Translations under genes and position numbers: made by a program | Part shown: positions 34,810 through 48,457 of the stretch, in pieces | Position numbering within the stretch: the first letter of the stretch is position 1 | How the letters are laid out: every line of letters starts with the position of its first letter | The notes under the pieces: model-generated | Seen by the model: the letters and a program-made list of their open reading frames with translations, nothing else | Told to the model about the DNA's origin: nothing | Databases searched by the model: none | Assembly (NCBI GenBank): GCA_949152475.1 | Contig: OX424564.1 | Span: forward strand, 32,672,165 to 32,736,164 | Reading direction: 5' to 3' | Source of the DNA: Terebella lapidaria | Taxonomy: Eukaryota; Annelida; Polychaeta; Terebellida; Terebellidae | DNA length: 64,000 nucleotides

Positions 34810-36400
34810 GTTAATTGAACATATTCTTATGTTTGATGAAGTTTAGTATTACTATTTTGTCATGAAATATTTGCTTTTTTCAAAGTTGTATCACTGTAAG
34901 GTTCAATTTTCAAATCAGTGTTTCATTCAATTTTTTTTCCAGATTTGTGCAGTAGATATTTTGTATACTGTAGGCCCAACTATTTGCGTAGAAAGTTGGT
35001 TCCACATTTGAAACACCCCTCATAACAAAATTTGACGATCATGGTGGTGGTTTCCAATGAAGCAGAGCTGTATTTGCTCACCAAATGAAATCTTAATTTT
35101 CAAGATGAGTGATTTAAACCCAACTTTGCGTATCGAGATAGGTACATGAATGCATGTACTAGTATAGTATATACTATGATTATGTAGGAAATCTCCTCTG
35201 ATTTCACGTTACACGGTTGAATGGATAAGCCAGGAATGAGTGCTGCTCATGATAGAGATGGCTGAGATTGAATATCAAACTCAACAAAGACCCTGCATAT
35301 TTTTCTGAACAATTAGTGATCAGTTGACACGCGATAGAAACATTCGAACGTGACTAAACTGCAGGAATGATTCTCGTTTGCACTATGTCTTCATAATGTA
35401 GACGGGCTGGACTAATTAAGAGAGGATATTTTGTTTTCTATTGTTTTGATAACTGTGGACCTGCTTATGTGGATATGTGGCTCACAGGGGGCTTTCATGT
35501 TGCCAAATATTTCGGTTCTATTCCTTTATGGTACTGTACATTTATCATCCGGAAGTGGAAAACCATTAACATAGATTTACCATCGTTGTAGATGTACGAT
35601 GTACATCGATTTTGTTTATCTGGGAATTCGAATCATAACATGTGCACAATTCAAAGTATAGGTTCCATGATAGAATCTGGTCGATATCTGTTATTATTAT
35701 TCAAAGGAGAAATTGTTTGTAGATGGAAGACTGAATTAACACTATAGAGTGTACTAATACCAAATGACATCTACATATTGCCACACTGACCATTTTACAT
35801 ATTGTTACACTGACGAAAATATATCTTTTCCACCAGAGAGTTCCTCATCCCTTCAAAAAATTACGACGTTGTCAAATTGACACTTTGCAAAGAGCTCACC
35901 AGAGAAGTAACCTAACGAGTGCCGACTGATTGTGAAAACAACATAACAATCTATTATCCCAGATTGGCTTTAAATCTTAATTAAAAACACTTTTTTGTCC
36001 ACAAAATAGAGTACTTTGTTTGGTATTTAGCATAATTTCACATTTGTTCACATCATACAGAGGACATGTTATCACATTAGCTGTGTTCCATGTTGCTCAT
36101 TAGCATACACATGGTGTGTGATATTTAATTTTGGCACATACCCACTCCAACTTAAAAAGTGACATGTCTGGTCATAGAATATGTCCCCAGGAGTTAATGG
36201 CACCGGAATATGTGATTGAAAAACCATTCAAAATACCGGCCCTTTCGATCTGTGTTCAACCTTTAAATACTCAGACACAAATAACCTGATGTTTCTGCAT
36301 GACAATGCTCTGATTGTCAGAGCCAATTTTATAACTGAAACCCTAGTAAAAAAAAAACGCTATAGATATCAATTAGTTTACAAAGAATTTTTTCGACTTT
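34810..36400 (+). repeat. Long-period repeat, unit A right part
   Basis: This continues the unit cut by the LTR element. ATTCTTATGTTTGATGAAGT, CATGAAATATTTGC, TAATGTAGACGGGCTGGACT and TTTCTATTGTTTTGATAACT all recur in the same order in unit B from about 38,310. No gene is seen. Confidence 0.75.
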
Positions 36401-36739
36401 AATATAAAGTATTTGAGCACGCTCAGTATGCATCTTTTATCTGGCACAGGTCATCCGAATTGTACAAACTGTGACACTCGGGATCACGGAATTATGTGTA
36501 ACGGCTTCTGGTCGAATGCAAAAGATTGTGCATTGCCCGGTAGAATCAAGTTAAATAATGGTATTTCACATCGCTCATATACAAATAGAAACTACTCGTT
36601 CGTGGGGGTAAAGACTTTTTCTTTGAGAGCACATTAAATCCAATTCTTTTTTTGTTTTTCGAATGGACGACAAGTCATGTTTTTTAGTATTTCATGAAGG
36701 TATTGTGGCTTCAATTACATGAATGACCTGTTTCATGTA

Positions 36740-39700
36740 CCTAGACCGACCTAGATCTCTAGGCTTCACTTTGACTTTCCCGATCGCCTCCTGTACTCGG
36801 GATAGACCTAGAGCTGGGAAATGCCTAGACCGAAGCTATCCACCCCGACATATAATGAACTGACTCCAGGAAGATAGTTTGCCCAGTCATGAATTATCAG
36901 ATTACTGGGATATTTCAGCCTTGTGGTAATGTTATATATTAGCCTGGACGCGGAGACAGTTTTTAACTAACATTCGTAGCACTGGTCACTACATCTGGCG
37001 AAAGAGAGCATAATCTGGCGATATTGGCCATCGATCTTCCAGTTTCGTGTGTGTGTAGGGGAAGCATTACACATAAATTGCCAATTACAGAGATGAAAAT
37101 TTTTGATATACACAAATAGCGCAGATTCAAGTGCTGGGTCTTTTCGTCACCAACTTTATTTCTGTTCAACAACAAAATACGGAGAAGTTACTGATGACGG
37201 CACCAAATGGTGACATTTGTGTTGTATCTAGTTTGGAGAGAGTGAACAGGAGCCTTGATGTCTGCGGAATTATTGCAATTTTCGGGCAAACTGCTTGTTA
37301 ATAACATGCCCTCTGAATGCCAAAGCCACATAACTTTGTGGTGTATGTCCATCAATTTTCTTCAGTGGCAAAGTAAGCAATTAAACAATCAATTTTATGG
37401 CATTCAATAAAAATCAATAATAGCATATGAGAAATTATTTTTGTGTATTCCAATCCAAGCCTTGACCGATCAAGTTACTAACTACAGTTTCAATTACTTC
37501 ATAGTCCCTGAAAGGAAAAGTTTCAATGTGAACCGCCCCCCCCCCCCCTCTCTCTATGCTTTATGTTCTTCTGTTTAATTTGTGCCAAATGTCTATAATT
37601 ACGTATAAATCGGCTGTTAACTAGTAGATTCTCGTTACTTTCCGAGGCGAAAATTCGGCAGTGGTCATGCGTTATGATTGAAACCCCAACACGCAAATAT
37701 ATTTACAGCCCGCATTTACGACGTAAATACTTCATAACAGCCCAGCAGTCACGTGATCGCGTCTGCAGACGGCACGAGAATTTTGTTGTCACTTTAGCAT
37801 AGCACATCAGGCAAGGATATTAATGAGATTAGCAGTAAACATTGATTTGTACCAGCAATGTATGTGTGATGTGTTCTTGAAGTTATGTTTACCGGTAATT
37901 CTGGCCTCGTGATGGAAGGTAATAAATGATGTTTGTTGACTACTGTGTTTATCTCCTTGTAGACCAATTGATATAGGTAATAATAATATCACTGGTTATT
38001 ACAAAGACTCTGCTCATTGTTCCTAATATGTTTTTGGAGGGCGTAGTGATTATTCACGGCCCAGCTCAGATTATTTACAGCTCTCCAAGGTTTTGCAGCC
38101 CTCGCAAGCTCGGGCTGCAAATGAACCTTGTCGGGCTGTAAATAATCTGAGCTGGGCCGTAAATAATCACGCCCTCCAAAAACATATTAATGTTATAATA
38201 ATACAATATCATGTGTATAGTTATGAAAGAACAATCATGTGTTAGACTTACTTTCAAGGTTAAACTGAACAAAGTACAATCATGTACTTACTTTCCATGT
38301 AAATGTAACATATTCTGATGTTTGATGAAGTTTAGCATTACTATTTTGTCATGAAATGTTTGCTTATTCAAAGTTTTATCACTGTAATTTTCAATATTGA
38401 AATCAGTGTTTCATGTAATTTTTTTTTTTAGATTTGTGCGAAAGATGTTTTGTATACTGTAGGCCAAACTGTTTGCATTGAAACTTGTTTCCACATTCGA
38501 AGCACCCCTCATATCGAAATTTGACGATCATAGTGATGGTTTCCGATTAAGGAGAGCTGAATTTGTTCACTAAATGAGATCTTTATTTTTCAGGATTAGT
38601 GATTTAAACCCATTGCATATGACATGCGATAGAAACATTTGAACGTGACTTAACTGCAGGGAATGATTCTCCTTCGCACTATGTCTTCATAATGTAGACG
38701 GGCTGGACTAATTAAGAGGGGATATTTTGTTTTCTATTGTCTTGATAACTGTGCAACTGCTTATGTGGATATGTAGCTCACGGTCGGCTTCCATGTTGGC
38801 AAATATTTCGGTTCTGTTCCTTTGTAGTACTGTACATTTATCATCCGGAATTGGCAGTCAGTGTAAAACCATTGAAGTAGATCTACTATCCTTGTAATGC
38901 ACTTTGTACAATGTGCATCGAATTTGGTTATCTGAGACTTCATAATTTAAACAAATTCGAATCATAACAAGTATATAATTCAAAGTATTTGTCCAATGAT
39001 AGAATCTGGTCGATATCTATTATATTATTCAAATGAAAAAATGTTTGTAGATGGAAGACTGAATTGAGCCTATAGAGTGTACTATACCATTTTACATATT
39101 GTTCCACTGACGAAAATGTCTCCTTTCCACCAGAGAGATTCTCATGCCTTCAAGAAATTACGACGCTGTCAAATTGACACTTCGCAAGGAGCTCACCGGA
39201 AAAGTAACCTAACGACTATGCTGAGTAAAAACTAATTGTGAAAATGGCACAACAATTTATTATCCCAGATGGGCTTTAAAGCAGCTGCCTTCGAAAACAG
39301 ACAAGATTTTTTAAAACTATTATTCATGTTAAACATGTGAAACTAACTAAATGAGACGTACTCACATTAAATGTTACGGCTACAACCAGTCGGGGGGGGG
39401 GGGGGGATGTTTGCTCATTTGAGCAGGTGGTTCACGCGTCAGTACAGGAACTGTATCCATCACACGCAGATGTACACAAAGCATAAAAGTGTATAATGGG
39501 CTGACAATTTCACGCACCATTTAATTTCTCATAGCTACACTATATATGCAGATACCAATTCGAAATTGTACTCGATTTGGACTTTTAAAGGCAATTTGAA
39601 CATTTGTATACAGTCGGGCTTGATGGATTCATCTCGTTTGTTTATATATCTGGCATAAAATGTGCGTTAAAACGGATGGACTGTAGTCGTCAAAATCAAT

Positions 39701-40650
39701 GTGCACATGTTTTGTTATTTCGTATTAGATGATTTGAACTGAAATTTAGTTTCGAAAAAAAAATATTGCATACATTCGAAGGCATCTGCTTTAATCACAA
39801 TGGGGTATATTATCGAGAGCCACAAATTATTTGTATATTTCTGTACTGACTTGCTATATACGGATATGTTAATGTTAGAGATTAATCAGGCATAGATAAA
39901 ATGAATCAATAATCAAAGGAACTGATCAGCGCTGACCAGTGGGATGACCAAAGTTGTCCAAACCACTGACTTTGCTATGCATGAATCATTTCTCCATAAT
40001 AGGGCGTGAAATGCAAGTCAGGTCCACTGAACGACTCCAGATAATTTGCAATAGTCGCCGGTACCCCATCAAAATCACTTTTCTGTCAGCAGAATAGAAC
40101 AATTTGCCTGGTATTTAGCATATATTCACAGCATACAAATTGGCATACAAATTAAAAATAATTGATATTTAATTTTGCCACATACCCACTTCAACTGAAC
40201 GAGTAACAAAATGTATGGGCATAGAATATCCCAGAATCCATAATTCATAGCAATTAGCATCTTCTGATATTTGTGTTTAAATGAACGTGAAACACATTAC
40301 ATCAACGATTTTTGCATTTTCAAATATACTATATTTCTTTGCATTTGGCCATTGTCTGTTATGTCAGTCCACGAATAAATCTTGGCATTCCTAAACACAA
40401 ATATCGACGAATGTTCAGATTGATATGTAACATTTATGATATTACATGAAGACCACATGACATTTAACTGATATGACAATCCTCGCAGTGTACGGGCTGT
40501 GTACTGAAGATATCAAGACAAACTGTTTTTTCGTGACCTTGCTCTGAATTTTCCAGCCCCAACTCCATTTCGTTTAAAGAATCCGTTTGATAACTGAAAG
40601 CCCAACAAAAGAATGCTATACGTATTAATTAGGTACAAAGAGATATTCTG
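36740..40650 (+). repeat. Long-period repeat, unit B
   Basis: It opens with CTAGATCTCTAGGCTTCACT (about 36,749) and follows unit A closely through TACAATATCATGTGTA (about 38,203). Compared with A it carries roughly 600 extra bases at about 37,600-38,195, which end in a fold-back. At 38,251-38,270 it keeps the uninterrupted version of the sequence into which the LTR element inserted in unit A. Contains C13 (37536-37548) and G15 (39392-39406). No gene is seen. Confidence 0.75.
38024..38189. mobile_element. 166-bp fold-back (hairpin) element
   Basis: The two halves are near-perfect inverted repeats over about 57 bp: the left arm starts TAATATGTTTTTGGAGGGCG and the right arm ends with its complement at 38189, differing by one substitution and a 2-base gap. 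The inner part folds further (CAAGGTT/AACCTTG and TTGCAGCCC/GGGCTGCAA), leaving only a few unpaired bases. It sits at the end of sequence absent from unit A, consistent with a mobile or duplicated insert. Confidence 0.8.
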
Positions 40651-41919
40651 TACTTTTAGGTGAGTGGGGACCTGTGGGTGCTGTGCCCGGGGATGACGCT
40701 GGTTTTTATGGATATACAAGGGACAGTGTACCAGTGATTATCTGGGCTGTGGAGTATTACCAGTCACAATGTCTGGACGGATACTTTTTTTGCCACATGT
40801 AATCATGGATGACCATCCACGCCTCCTCCCCCCCCCCCCCCCCCCATTGCACTTCTGGTCAGAAATATATACTAGTAGCATATAGTCTCGGCAATGGATG
40901 ATGACGCTTAACACCAGCAAAACAAAAAATACTGCGAGTGGAAGGTCATTTAGATGATTGCTGTGTATCCCGTGAAAATATTCGCATAGGATGGTCTTCT
41001 TTGATATGAGCTTGCATAATTTGGTCTGGACAGATGGACGATATGCGCCCCAAGGTCAGACTGTTGTCCGGAGGGATAGTTAAAAACTCTCGTCCCTTTT
41101 TTCTTGCTTCTCTTTTTTTTCCGGGATGAGCCACCGGCAGTGGAGAGATTGGTTCCCTGTCCTCTTCCTCATTTTAGACACCAGAAGTTGATTTTATTTC
41201 TGTGTAGGCAAGAGTGGGGTGGATTGCTACATCGGGCAAAGGTGGAACGGAATGTCATATCAGCAATCACCGGACAACAAAAGATGAACAGCTACCCTCA
41301 TGGAGTGAGGCAATGTTGGGACAATTAATGCAGGGACATTAGAAACGGTGTGTCTATATTGTAGTGGAGACGAGGTATGAGGGTTATACAGGTGCGAGAT
41401 CTCTCTGACCTCAATATACCAATACCCCGTCCACTGTAAATGCAGATAAATTAGGCAACAATAGCTCCGTGGAAATGTGGTCACAGTGGCCAGACGTCAT
41501 GTGGAATTGCTGAATAAGTTGCAACAGTGGAAACGAGATATATGTGTTATTATACCAAGGTAACACGTTTGTTTTTGTTCCCACTGCTCCATGATATTGA
41601 TTTGTAAAACATAATCAACACAAACCACTCATATCATTGGGAGATATGAAACTATCCCATGAAAAACAGGAGAACATGATTTTCAATGAATCCATTTTGT
41701 GAAATAAAAGTGTAGCATGTCATGAAGAGTGTAGCATGATACAGTTGATCACTTGCGTTTGGAACCAATAAACATTCCCTCACAAAACAAAACATTTTGA
41801 TCTACGGTCACAACCGAAGTTATCTCAGTGCATCAATGTGGCCAGAACAAATAATAAACTATTAAAATGGTCATACATATTGGTACCCCTTCTCTGGCAT
41901 TCCCTCTGGTATTTCCTAA

Positions 41920-41951
<32 letters not shown>

Positions 41952-43359
41952 TCTTCATTCTCTATCTTCCCGCCCATAAATTCCATTGATCGACAACCTA
42001 ATACAGTAAATTTCGAGACTTCACTTTGACTATCCTGAACGCCTTCTGGACTCGAAACGAGCTGAAATAATCCAAGACCAAAGCCTTCCACCCCCAAAAT
42101 ATAAACAACTGACTCCAGGAAGATAGTTTGTCCATCAGTGGTGGATTCCCAGACTGCTAGAATATTTCAGTCGTGTGTTAATGTTATATATTAGCCTGGC
42201 CAAGTTGAGTTATTAACTACCACCAGTAGCATTGGTCACTACATCTGGCAAGGGAGATGGTTATCGATGCTTCAGTTCTCGTGTGGGGAGGGGGGGGGGG
42301 AGAAGGCATGGCATATATTGTCAATTACAGTCATGGAAAATTGGTGTGACCAGATAGTCAGCGATAGCCCATATTTACTCTTCAAGTGCAGTAATTCTTT
42401 GAATTGCTGGATCTCTTCGTCGCCAACTTTATTTCTCTTCAACAACAAAGTATGGAGAAGTTAGGTATGCTGGTAACACTTTGCTGGCACCCATTGGTGA
42501 CATATCTAAAATGAAGAGACTAAACAACAGTCATAATGCCAGTGAAATTATTGCAATGTCCAGGCCGATTGCTTTTCAATATCTCGCACCCGAATGCTGA
42601 AGTTACATACCTTTCGCAGCATTGTGGTGTATGTGCGTTTAGTTTTTTCATGACAAATTTGCCATGTATTTTGAGTCATTCCATGCTAGTTCAAATGTCA
42701 CAACATAGTTTGCTTAGCATACAGTACAGAATACAACACGAGACAATTCCAAATATCGTAAGCTGAAACGGTAAACCAGATAACAAATAATAAATAAAGT
42801 GCAAAATACAATGTACACATCAACATACACCCCACAATACATTCACACATGCATTTATTCTACTATGTCAGGTAAACTGAATTCCACCGAATGGAACAGA
42901 CACTCGTGGTAAATTCATTAGATCATTTAGATCACATTGGCTCTAAATTTCCGATAGCAAAATTCCATCATCAAGATCTGCATTAGGATTTACCAGCATC
43001 TTTACATCACCTATTATGGGTACAGGCGTCTTTGCTTTGTCATTGCTAACATGTACTACGTTTATTTACATATACCTTACTATTTTTATATAACCAATAT
43101 AATCTTCAATACAACTAGTTATATGCGTACTCCAGAATCATTGGTATTAACTTGTTTAATTTGGTGTGCGCCGGCAACGTCACAAATGACATACACTATA
43201 CAGTGAATACCCTAGTTGTGTCATGTGATATATCAGAATTCGAATTACACACCAAATTTTTCTATGTGATGCCCGAAACTATCCAATTCTATCAACAATG
43301 ATCTTCCTCGTACCAGGAATGCACCATGGTACCATTTCGATTTATATAGCAAGAACACC

Positions 43360-44585
43360 TGTGACTTGAAGTTGACTGATCAGTAGACTGGTCACTCAGC
43401 GCTAGTGACATGTGAGGTGGACTAAATAATCTACTCATAAAGATCCCTCTGCTCTGACCAACTACTGAATTACCTCGGTTACCTGCGGATGTCACGACTC
43501 GGAAAAGATTGATTACGGGTCACATGTTCCAGTCACGTGGTATCCTTCCATTACTTTGAATTAAAAACGAGTATCTCAACTATTTCCGCGAAGGCTCCAC
43601 CACCATGACACACGTAATCATAGCGGGTGGATTAAGGTTGACAGAGATGACTAACCCCGGGTTCCTGCAAGGCATACTTGTCTCGGTGCTCTATAGTATG
43701 GCTTGGATCGACAGATTTGCAGTAGATTTCCATCGCTCACGGACGTGATGAATATGGGGGATTATTTTTGTATATTCCAAGCTTTAATGCATCATCCGGA
43801 AGACTTGTCCGTCCAGGAAATCACCCATTATTGTGATTATTTCAAAACCCCGGACAGGGAACACATCCTAACTTGTGTTGCTTCTTTTCACTCCATGCAT
43901 ATTCATGTGTTAAATTATGCAGATTTAAAAAAAATATTTATCCAAATTCCTTCTTGTAATGTCCCACAAAAAACCCCCTGCGGATTGAAGTTGACTGCCC
44001 GGTAGACTGTTCGCTCAGCAATAGTCATATGCGAGATGGATTGAATAATCTACTCATAAACCCCTCGGTAACTGCCTCATTTCGTTTTCAACTCTGACTC
44101 CTACTGAATTACCTCGGTTACCTATGGACATCACGACTCGGGAAGATTGATTATTGGCTGCAGGTTCCGGTCACGTGGTCTCTTTTCATTACTTTGAATT
44201 TAACGAACATCTTAACAATGTCCGCGAAGGCTCCACCATCATGACACACGTAATCATAGCGGGTGGATTAAGGTTGACATCCATGATTAACCCCGGGTTC
44301 TTCCATGGAATAATTGTTTGGGTGCCCTGATGTATTGCCTGGGTCGACAATTTTGTGGTACATATCCATCCTTTGCAGACGTGATGAATAAGGGGGATTA
44401 TTTTTGTATATTCCAAGCATTACTATGTCACGTGAAGACTTGACCATTCAAGCTATCACCTGTTATTTCGATTATTTCGAATTAAACACCCTTAGAGGAA
44501 TCAACACATGTTAATGCGTAGTGCCTCTTTTCCATCCATACATATTTATGTGTTAAATTATGCTGATTCGGAAGAAATATCCAAG
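43360..44585 (+). repeat. Internal tandem duplication, two units of about 600-630 bp
   Basis: The units 43,360-43,945 and 43,986-44,585 share TTGAAGTTGACTG starts, ACTGAATTACCTCGGTTACC, the CGTAATCATAGCGGGTGGAT block, TTTTTGTATATTCCAAGC and ATGTGTTAAATTATGC ends. Units D and E carry this block only once, so the duplication is specific to unit C. Confidence 0.75.
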
Positions 44586-44863
44586 TGTCTGTAAAACCGC
44601 GGTCCCACTGTCACGAATGTTGGTGACGAATCACAACGAATGTGGAAGGACGGATCTGACCATGAATACAGGCGAATATTTTAACTATAGGGCTACTACT
44701 GTCACTACTGTCACTGATGCACAACGATGTAGAAAGATCTCAATCGCAGAGAGTATCCCACGGCAAATAGTGTGTGCAACATGTAACGATGTAGACGAAA
44801 AAAAACCCAGAACAGGTAGACGATCAATGGAATAACAACGAACTGCAAAGAACTGGCAACGAT

Positions 44864-46200
44864 TTGCAACGAACTAAAATGATTTGGAATGAAACAGAAC
44901 GAAAATGTGGCGATGCTATAAAAACTAATGGTTTTCCGTGTCAAGTGAGGCCAAGGGGAAAGGGCAAGAGAACTAGAAAGGAACCTCCACCACCACCACC
45001 GCCACGAGAATATGAAGATGATCCGAGTAGTGAACAAGAAAACCGACCCAAAGCCCCTGAGAGCATCTACGCACATGATCACAATGAAGACCGTGTAGTC
45101 GGACAAAAGAAGAAGAAAAAGATCCCTGCTCTCAACCTGACAGACAAGTAAGAAGAAGAGATGGTGAAGTGGCACCAGCTCCACCCAGAGCATAACAAGG
45201 GTCACAAACAGTACAAGGACACGAGCAAGAGAAACAAAAATCTGGGAAGAGAAGGCAGCTGAACTAGGTGTGGAGTTGGGAACCATGCTGCAGGTCTGGT
45301 ACAAGTCCATGAGGACAATCACGCAAGATGTAGTCGAGAGACGGATGTCGGGACCTGACCACACGTATGAGTGGATCTGACCTGGGGAAGTTCGAGTTTA
45401 TTGCGCTGCATATTTATGTATGTCCCAACAGAGGTCCGGGGCTCGTAAGTACTATATACATGATATTCATTTTGTCATGTGAATGATTATTTCCCCATAG
45501 TTGCAGCTCAAGCAGAAATTATCAAAACTTGGACATCAGACTGCGCCTGGAAGCAACTGCAGTGGATTGGCCGACGATGAAGATGATGACATCTCTGCTC
45601 TTCCACCCATGACGAGCAGCACAAAGAGCTACTCCTCAGCTGCTGGCTCAGTTGTGGCACCTGTCAAAGCAAAACAATCGAATAAAAGAAAAGTAGATTC
45701 AGTGGACGTCTTAGTCAAACAATTATCAAAGTCAAACACTCAAGCAAAGCAGTGGCAGGCCAGCGTCGGCAGTCTTCTTCTGGGACAGAATGACAGCATG
45801 GCAAAAGGGTATGGATCATTCTTGGCAGTGTTTGTGCCTTCGCTGCATACATCCCTGCTCAGCCATTTCTACCAAGAATCCTGGGGAATGGTTATGCGCT
45901 ACCACACAGAGAGGGAGCGTCTAAACAGTAATAGGTACGTCAGAAGCAACCCGTCACTACTGTCATTAGAACAGCACCACAAGGTTTTCAGTCGCGACCC
46001 GAGGAAGCATCACAGGTTAGCATTACCATGAAAATTAATGTATGACACGTTTGGTGAATAAGAGACTAATATCATGTAATATGTTGATAGTATATATCTT
46101 TCCTTCTACATATTCAGGCCCAGCCCCTTCGACCTTCATCGCAGCAGCAGGGTTCTTACCAGCAGGGAAACAGTATGTCATATGATGGTACACCCCTATT
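44864..46200 (+). pseudogene. Decayed MADF-domain protein gene
   Basis: Exon 44,864-45,444 encodes a basic, polyproline stretch (KRTRKEPPPPPPP, then QKKKKKIPALNLTDK). An in-frame TAA follows at 45149-45151, then EEEMVKWHQLHPEHNKGHKQ, and after a frameshift near 45,240 WEEKAAELGVELGTMLQVWY. This is the layout of a MADF DNA-binding domain (acidic helix, WxxHP, YKD, WEEIAxxLG, W helix). After a GTAAGT donor, exon 45,501-46,015 reads LQLKQKLSKLGHQTAP, DDEDDDISAL and SNKRKVDSVDVLVKQL, then an aromatic segment (SHFYQESWGMVMRYHTERER). A Gln-rich exon follows from 46,118. One stop and at least one frameshift mark it as non-functional. MADF proteins are transcription factors or accessory proteins of Harbinger-type transposons. 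Which applies here is open. Confidence 0.55.
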
Positions 46201-46269
46201 CCATGGGGTTTGTGTTGGCTTTCTAAAATATGTTTGCATGGGTTTTGGGGCAGTTGTATACTAATTCCA

Positions 46270-46770
46270 TCAGGTGTACAGTAGAAACAACTACATTTCG
46301 CACACTGTCTTCGTTTGATGGATAAATTATTTGGTCGGGTTTGGTTTTTATTCCAAAATTCTATTTGTTTTAAAGTTCTATTTTACATTTGTTATTGGCA
46401 TCATCAAATACTTGATGCTTACATTCATACCACTGAGCCAGTGTCACTGCTGGTGGACGTTAAACCTGTCCCCGAGGATTCCATCAACTCAGTAGCCTGT
46501 CGGCTTGTATGTGCTTATGTACTTGTCATACATCTATTGCATGGGGTTGGTTTCGAAATTCTAAAATATTTTCATAGGTTGTTGGGCAGTTGTAATACTA
46601 ATTCCATCAGGTGTACAGTAAAAACAACTACATTTCACACACTGTCTGCCCTTGTTATATACATTATTTGGTCGGACTTTGTTTCTTTTCTAAAATGTTC
46701 TATATCACATTTGTTATTCGTATCATCAAAAATCTCGTTGTATTTGGTGATAATAGATTGAGATTACATG
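46270..46770 (+). repeat. Repeat with internal direct repeats of about 150 bp, inverted copy at 56.9-57.3 kb
   Basis: 46,270-46,420 and 46,612-46,765 both contain GTGTACAGTA, ACAACTACATTTC, CACACTGTCT, TTATTTGGTCGG and CATTTGTTATT in the same order. The reverse complement of this arrangement occurs at about 56,889-57,330, including the middle part (TCCCCGAGGATTCCATCAAC and its counterpart). Confidence 0.7.
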
Positions 46771-48347
46771 TGTATCATCATGGAAGATCATCAGTTATGT
46801 ATCGGCGTCGGATCAACGTTCGTTCATCAACATTATCTGCTCTCGACGAAGATGAGTACTTCCATGTAAAACTTTTGGTCCAATATTTTATGAAAAATTT
46901 CATTGCTTGGGTTCATGTAGTAGATGTGTTGTATACTGTATGCCCACTCATTTGCGAAAGAAAATTCAGTAATCATTGGATTGAACACACATGATAGTGA
47001 AGTCTCGAAAATTATAATGACAGCGTTCAGAGGTGCCGAACTCTATTTCTACCTAAATAGCATTTTATCGCGATATAGACATTTCTCGTGACAAACTACA
47101 GTAGTTACCCTCGTTTGCACAATGTTTCCGTATTGTACACGTCTTTGAGAAATTAACATGGTAAATTCCGCTGCTTATATGGCTAGATTATAATTATGTA
47201 GCTCACATGGGAATAAGTTTTCATTTTATCTAATATTTCGGTTCTAATGCTAATAAAACAGGACACTGATCCATAGTGGGGATTCTTGAATCCACTAACG
47301 TAGATGTGTTTATTGTCAACTTTGTAAAATATACATGGAATAAGTTTGGTTCGGGAACACAAAAAAGGTTCATACTTGTATTCGTGGGCAAATAGGAAGT
47401 TTTTGTTCATTAAAATAGGAAGTTTTGTGGTGATTGAAGACTGAATTAAGAAAACTGAATGTATTGCAACATAACCATTAAACATTGTCACACTGACCAA
47501 AAATGCTCTTCTTTCCGCGATATGGTTTTGTCCCTTAAAGAAATTATGACGTCAAATTGACACTGCAAGAACCGCATAAGAGAACTAATGTAGCGACTAT
47601 GCTAAATACCGACTAATTGTGAAAACCAGACAACAATCTATTAGTCTAGATGGACTTTCAATCACAATTAAAATCACTTTCTGTCCACAACAAAGAACAG
47701 TGTGTCTGGTGTTTACCATAATTTCACAGTTATTCACGCCATATAAAGCTCATGTTAGGTGTGTTTCACGTTGGTCATTAGCATACAAATTATAAGTGAC
47801 GGACATCTAATTTTGACACGGACCCACGTCAACTGAAAAGGAGACAGAACACACGAGCATATAATGGGTCATTTCACTAACCATGATATATCTGTCATGT
47901 AATGAATGTCAATCCAAGATATTTTCCACTGCATAACCCTCAAACATATACATTAGTACGAAATATTATTTTTTGTATCATTTTTTCCGTTGGAACACGA
48001 AAGCATCTACCTGAGCACAAATTGGTATGAATGTTCAGGTGAATGTTAATATTATATGTTAACCTAACCTGAATTCAACGATATACATAGTAGTTAACAA
48101 CCAGAGTTGTTTTCGACGTTAAAAAATGTGGTCATGCATTGTGGAACGTTTTCAACGTGGGATTAAACAGGTATTGGAGCTGATCAATCCTGCATTACCA
48201 AGTGGACAAGTGTAACAGTGTTCAAGTCTTAAGTGAACGATGATTTAAGTGATATAAGGAAATATTCCACTTAGCCAGCTTTTTATTGCTTAGCAGTTCT
48301 CGTTAATATAAAACTTACCGTTCTCACGAATGGAACAATGGAACTTT

Positions 48348-48457
48348 ATGTATAGGATAATGCCCTAGGCTGAGTATTTCTCACGAATAGAGACCGAGGC
48401 CGAAGGCCGAGGTTTCTATTCGTGAGGAATACGAAGCCGTAGGCATTATCCGACATA
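48348..48457. repeat. 110-bp fold-back with a GAGGCCGAAGGCCGAG core
   Basis: GGATAATGCC near 48355 pairs with GGCATTATCC at 48442-48451, and TCTCACGAATAGA pairs with TCTATTCGTGAG. The apex is the near palindrome CCGAGGCCGAAGGCCGAGG. Flanks contain CA repeats and C tracts. It is non-coding. Confidence 0.75.

Noticed and set aside
43703..44005. 100-codon frame in the internal tandem duplication
   Set aside because: The second duplicate and the homologous blocks in units D and E do not keep the frame, so it is not under coding constraint.
44711..45364. 217-codon hydrophobic minus-strand frame
   Set aside because: It lies antisense to the MADF relic, where Lys/Glu/Arg codons read backwards give Phe/Leu/Ser.
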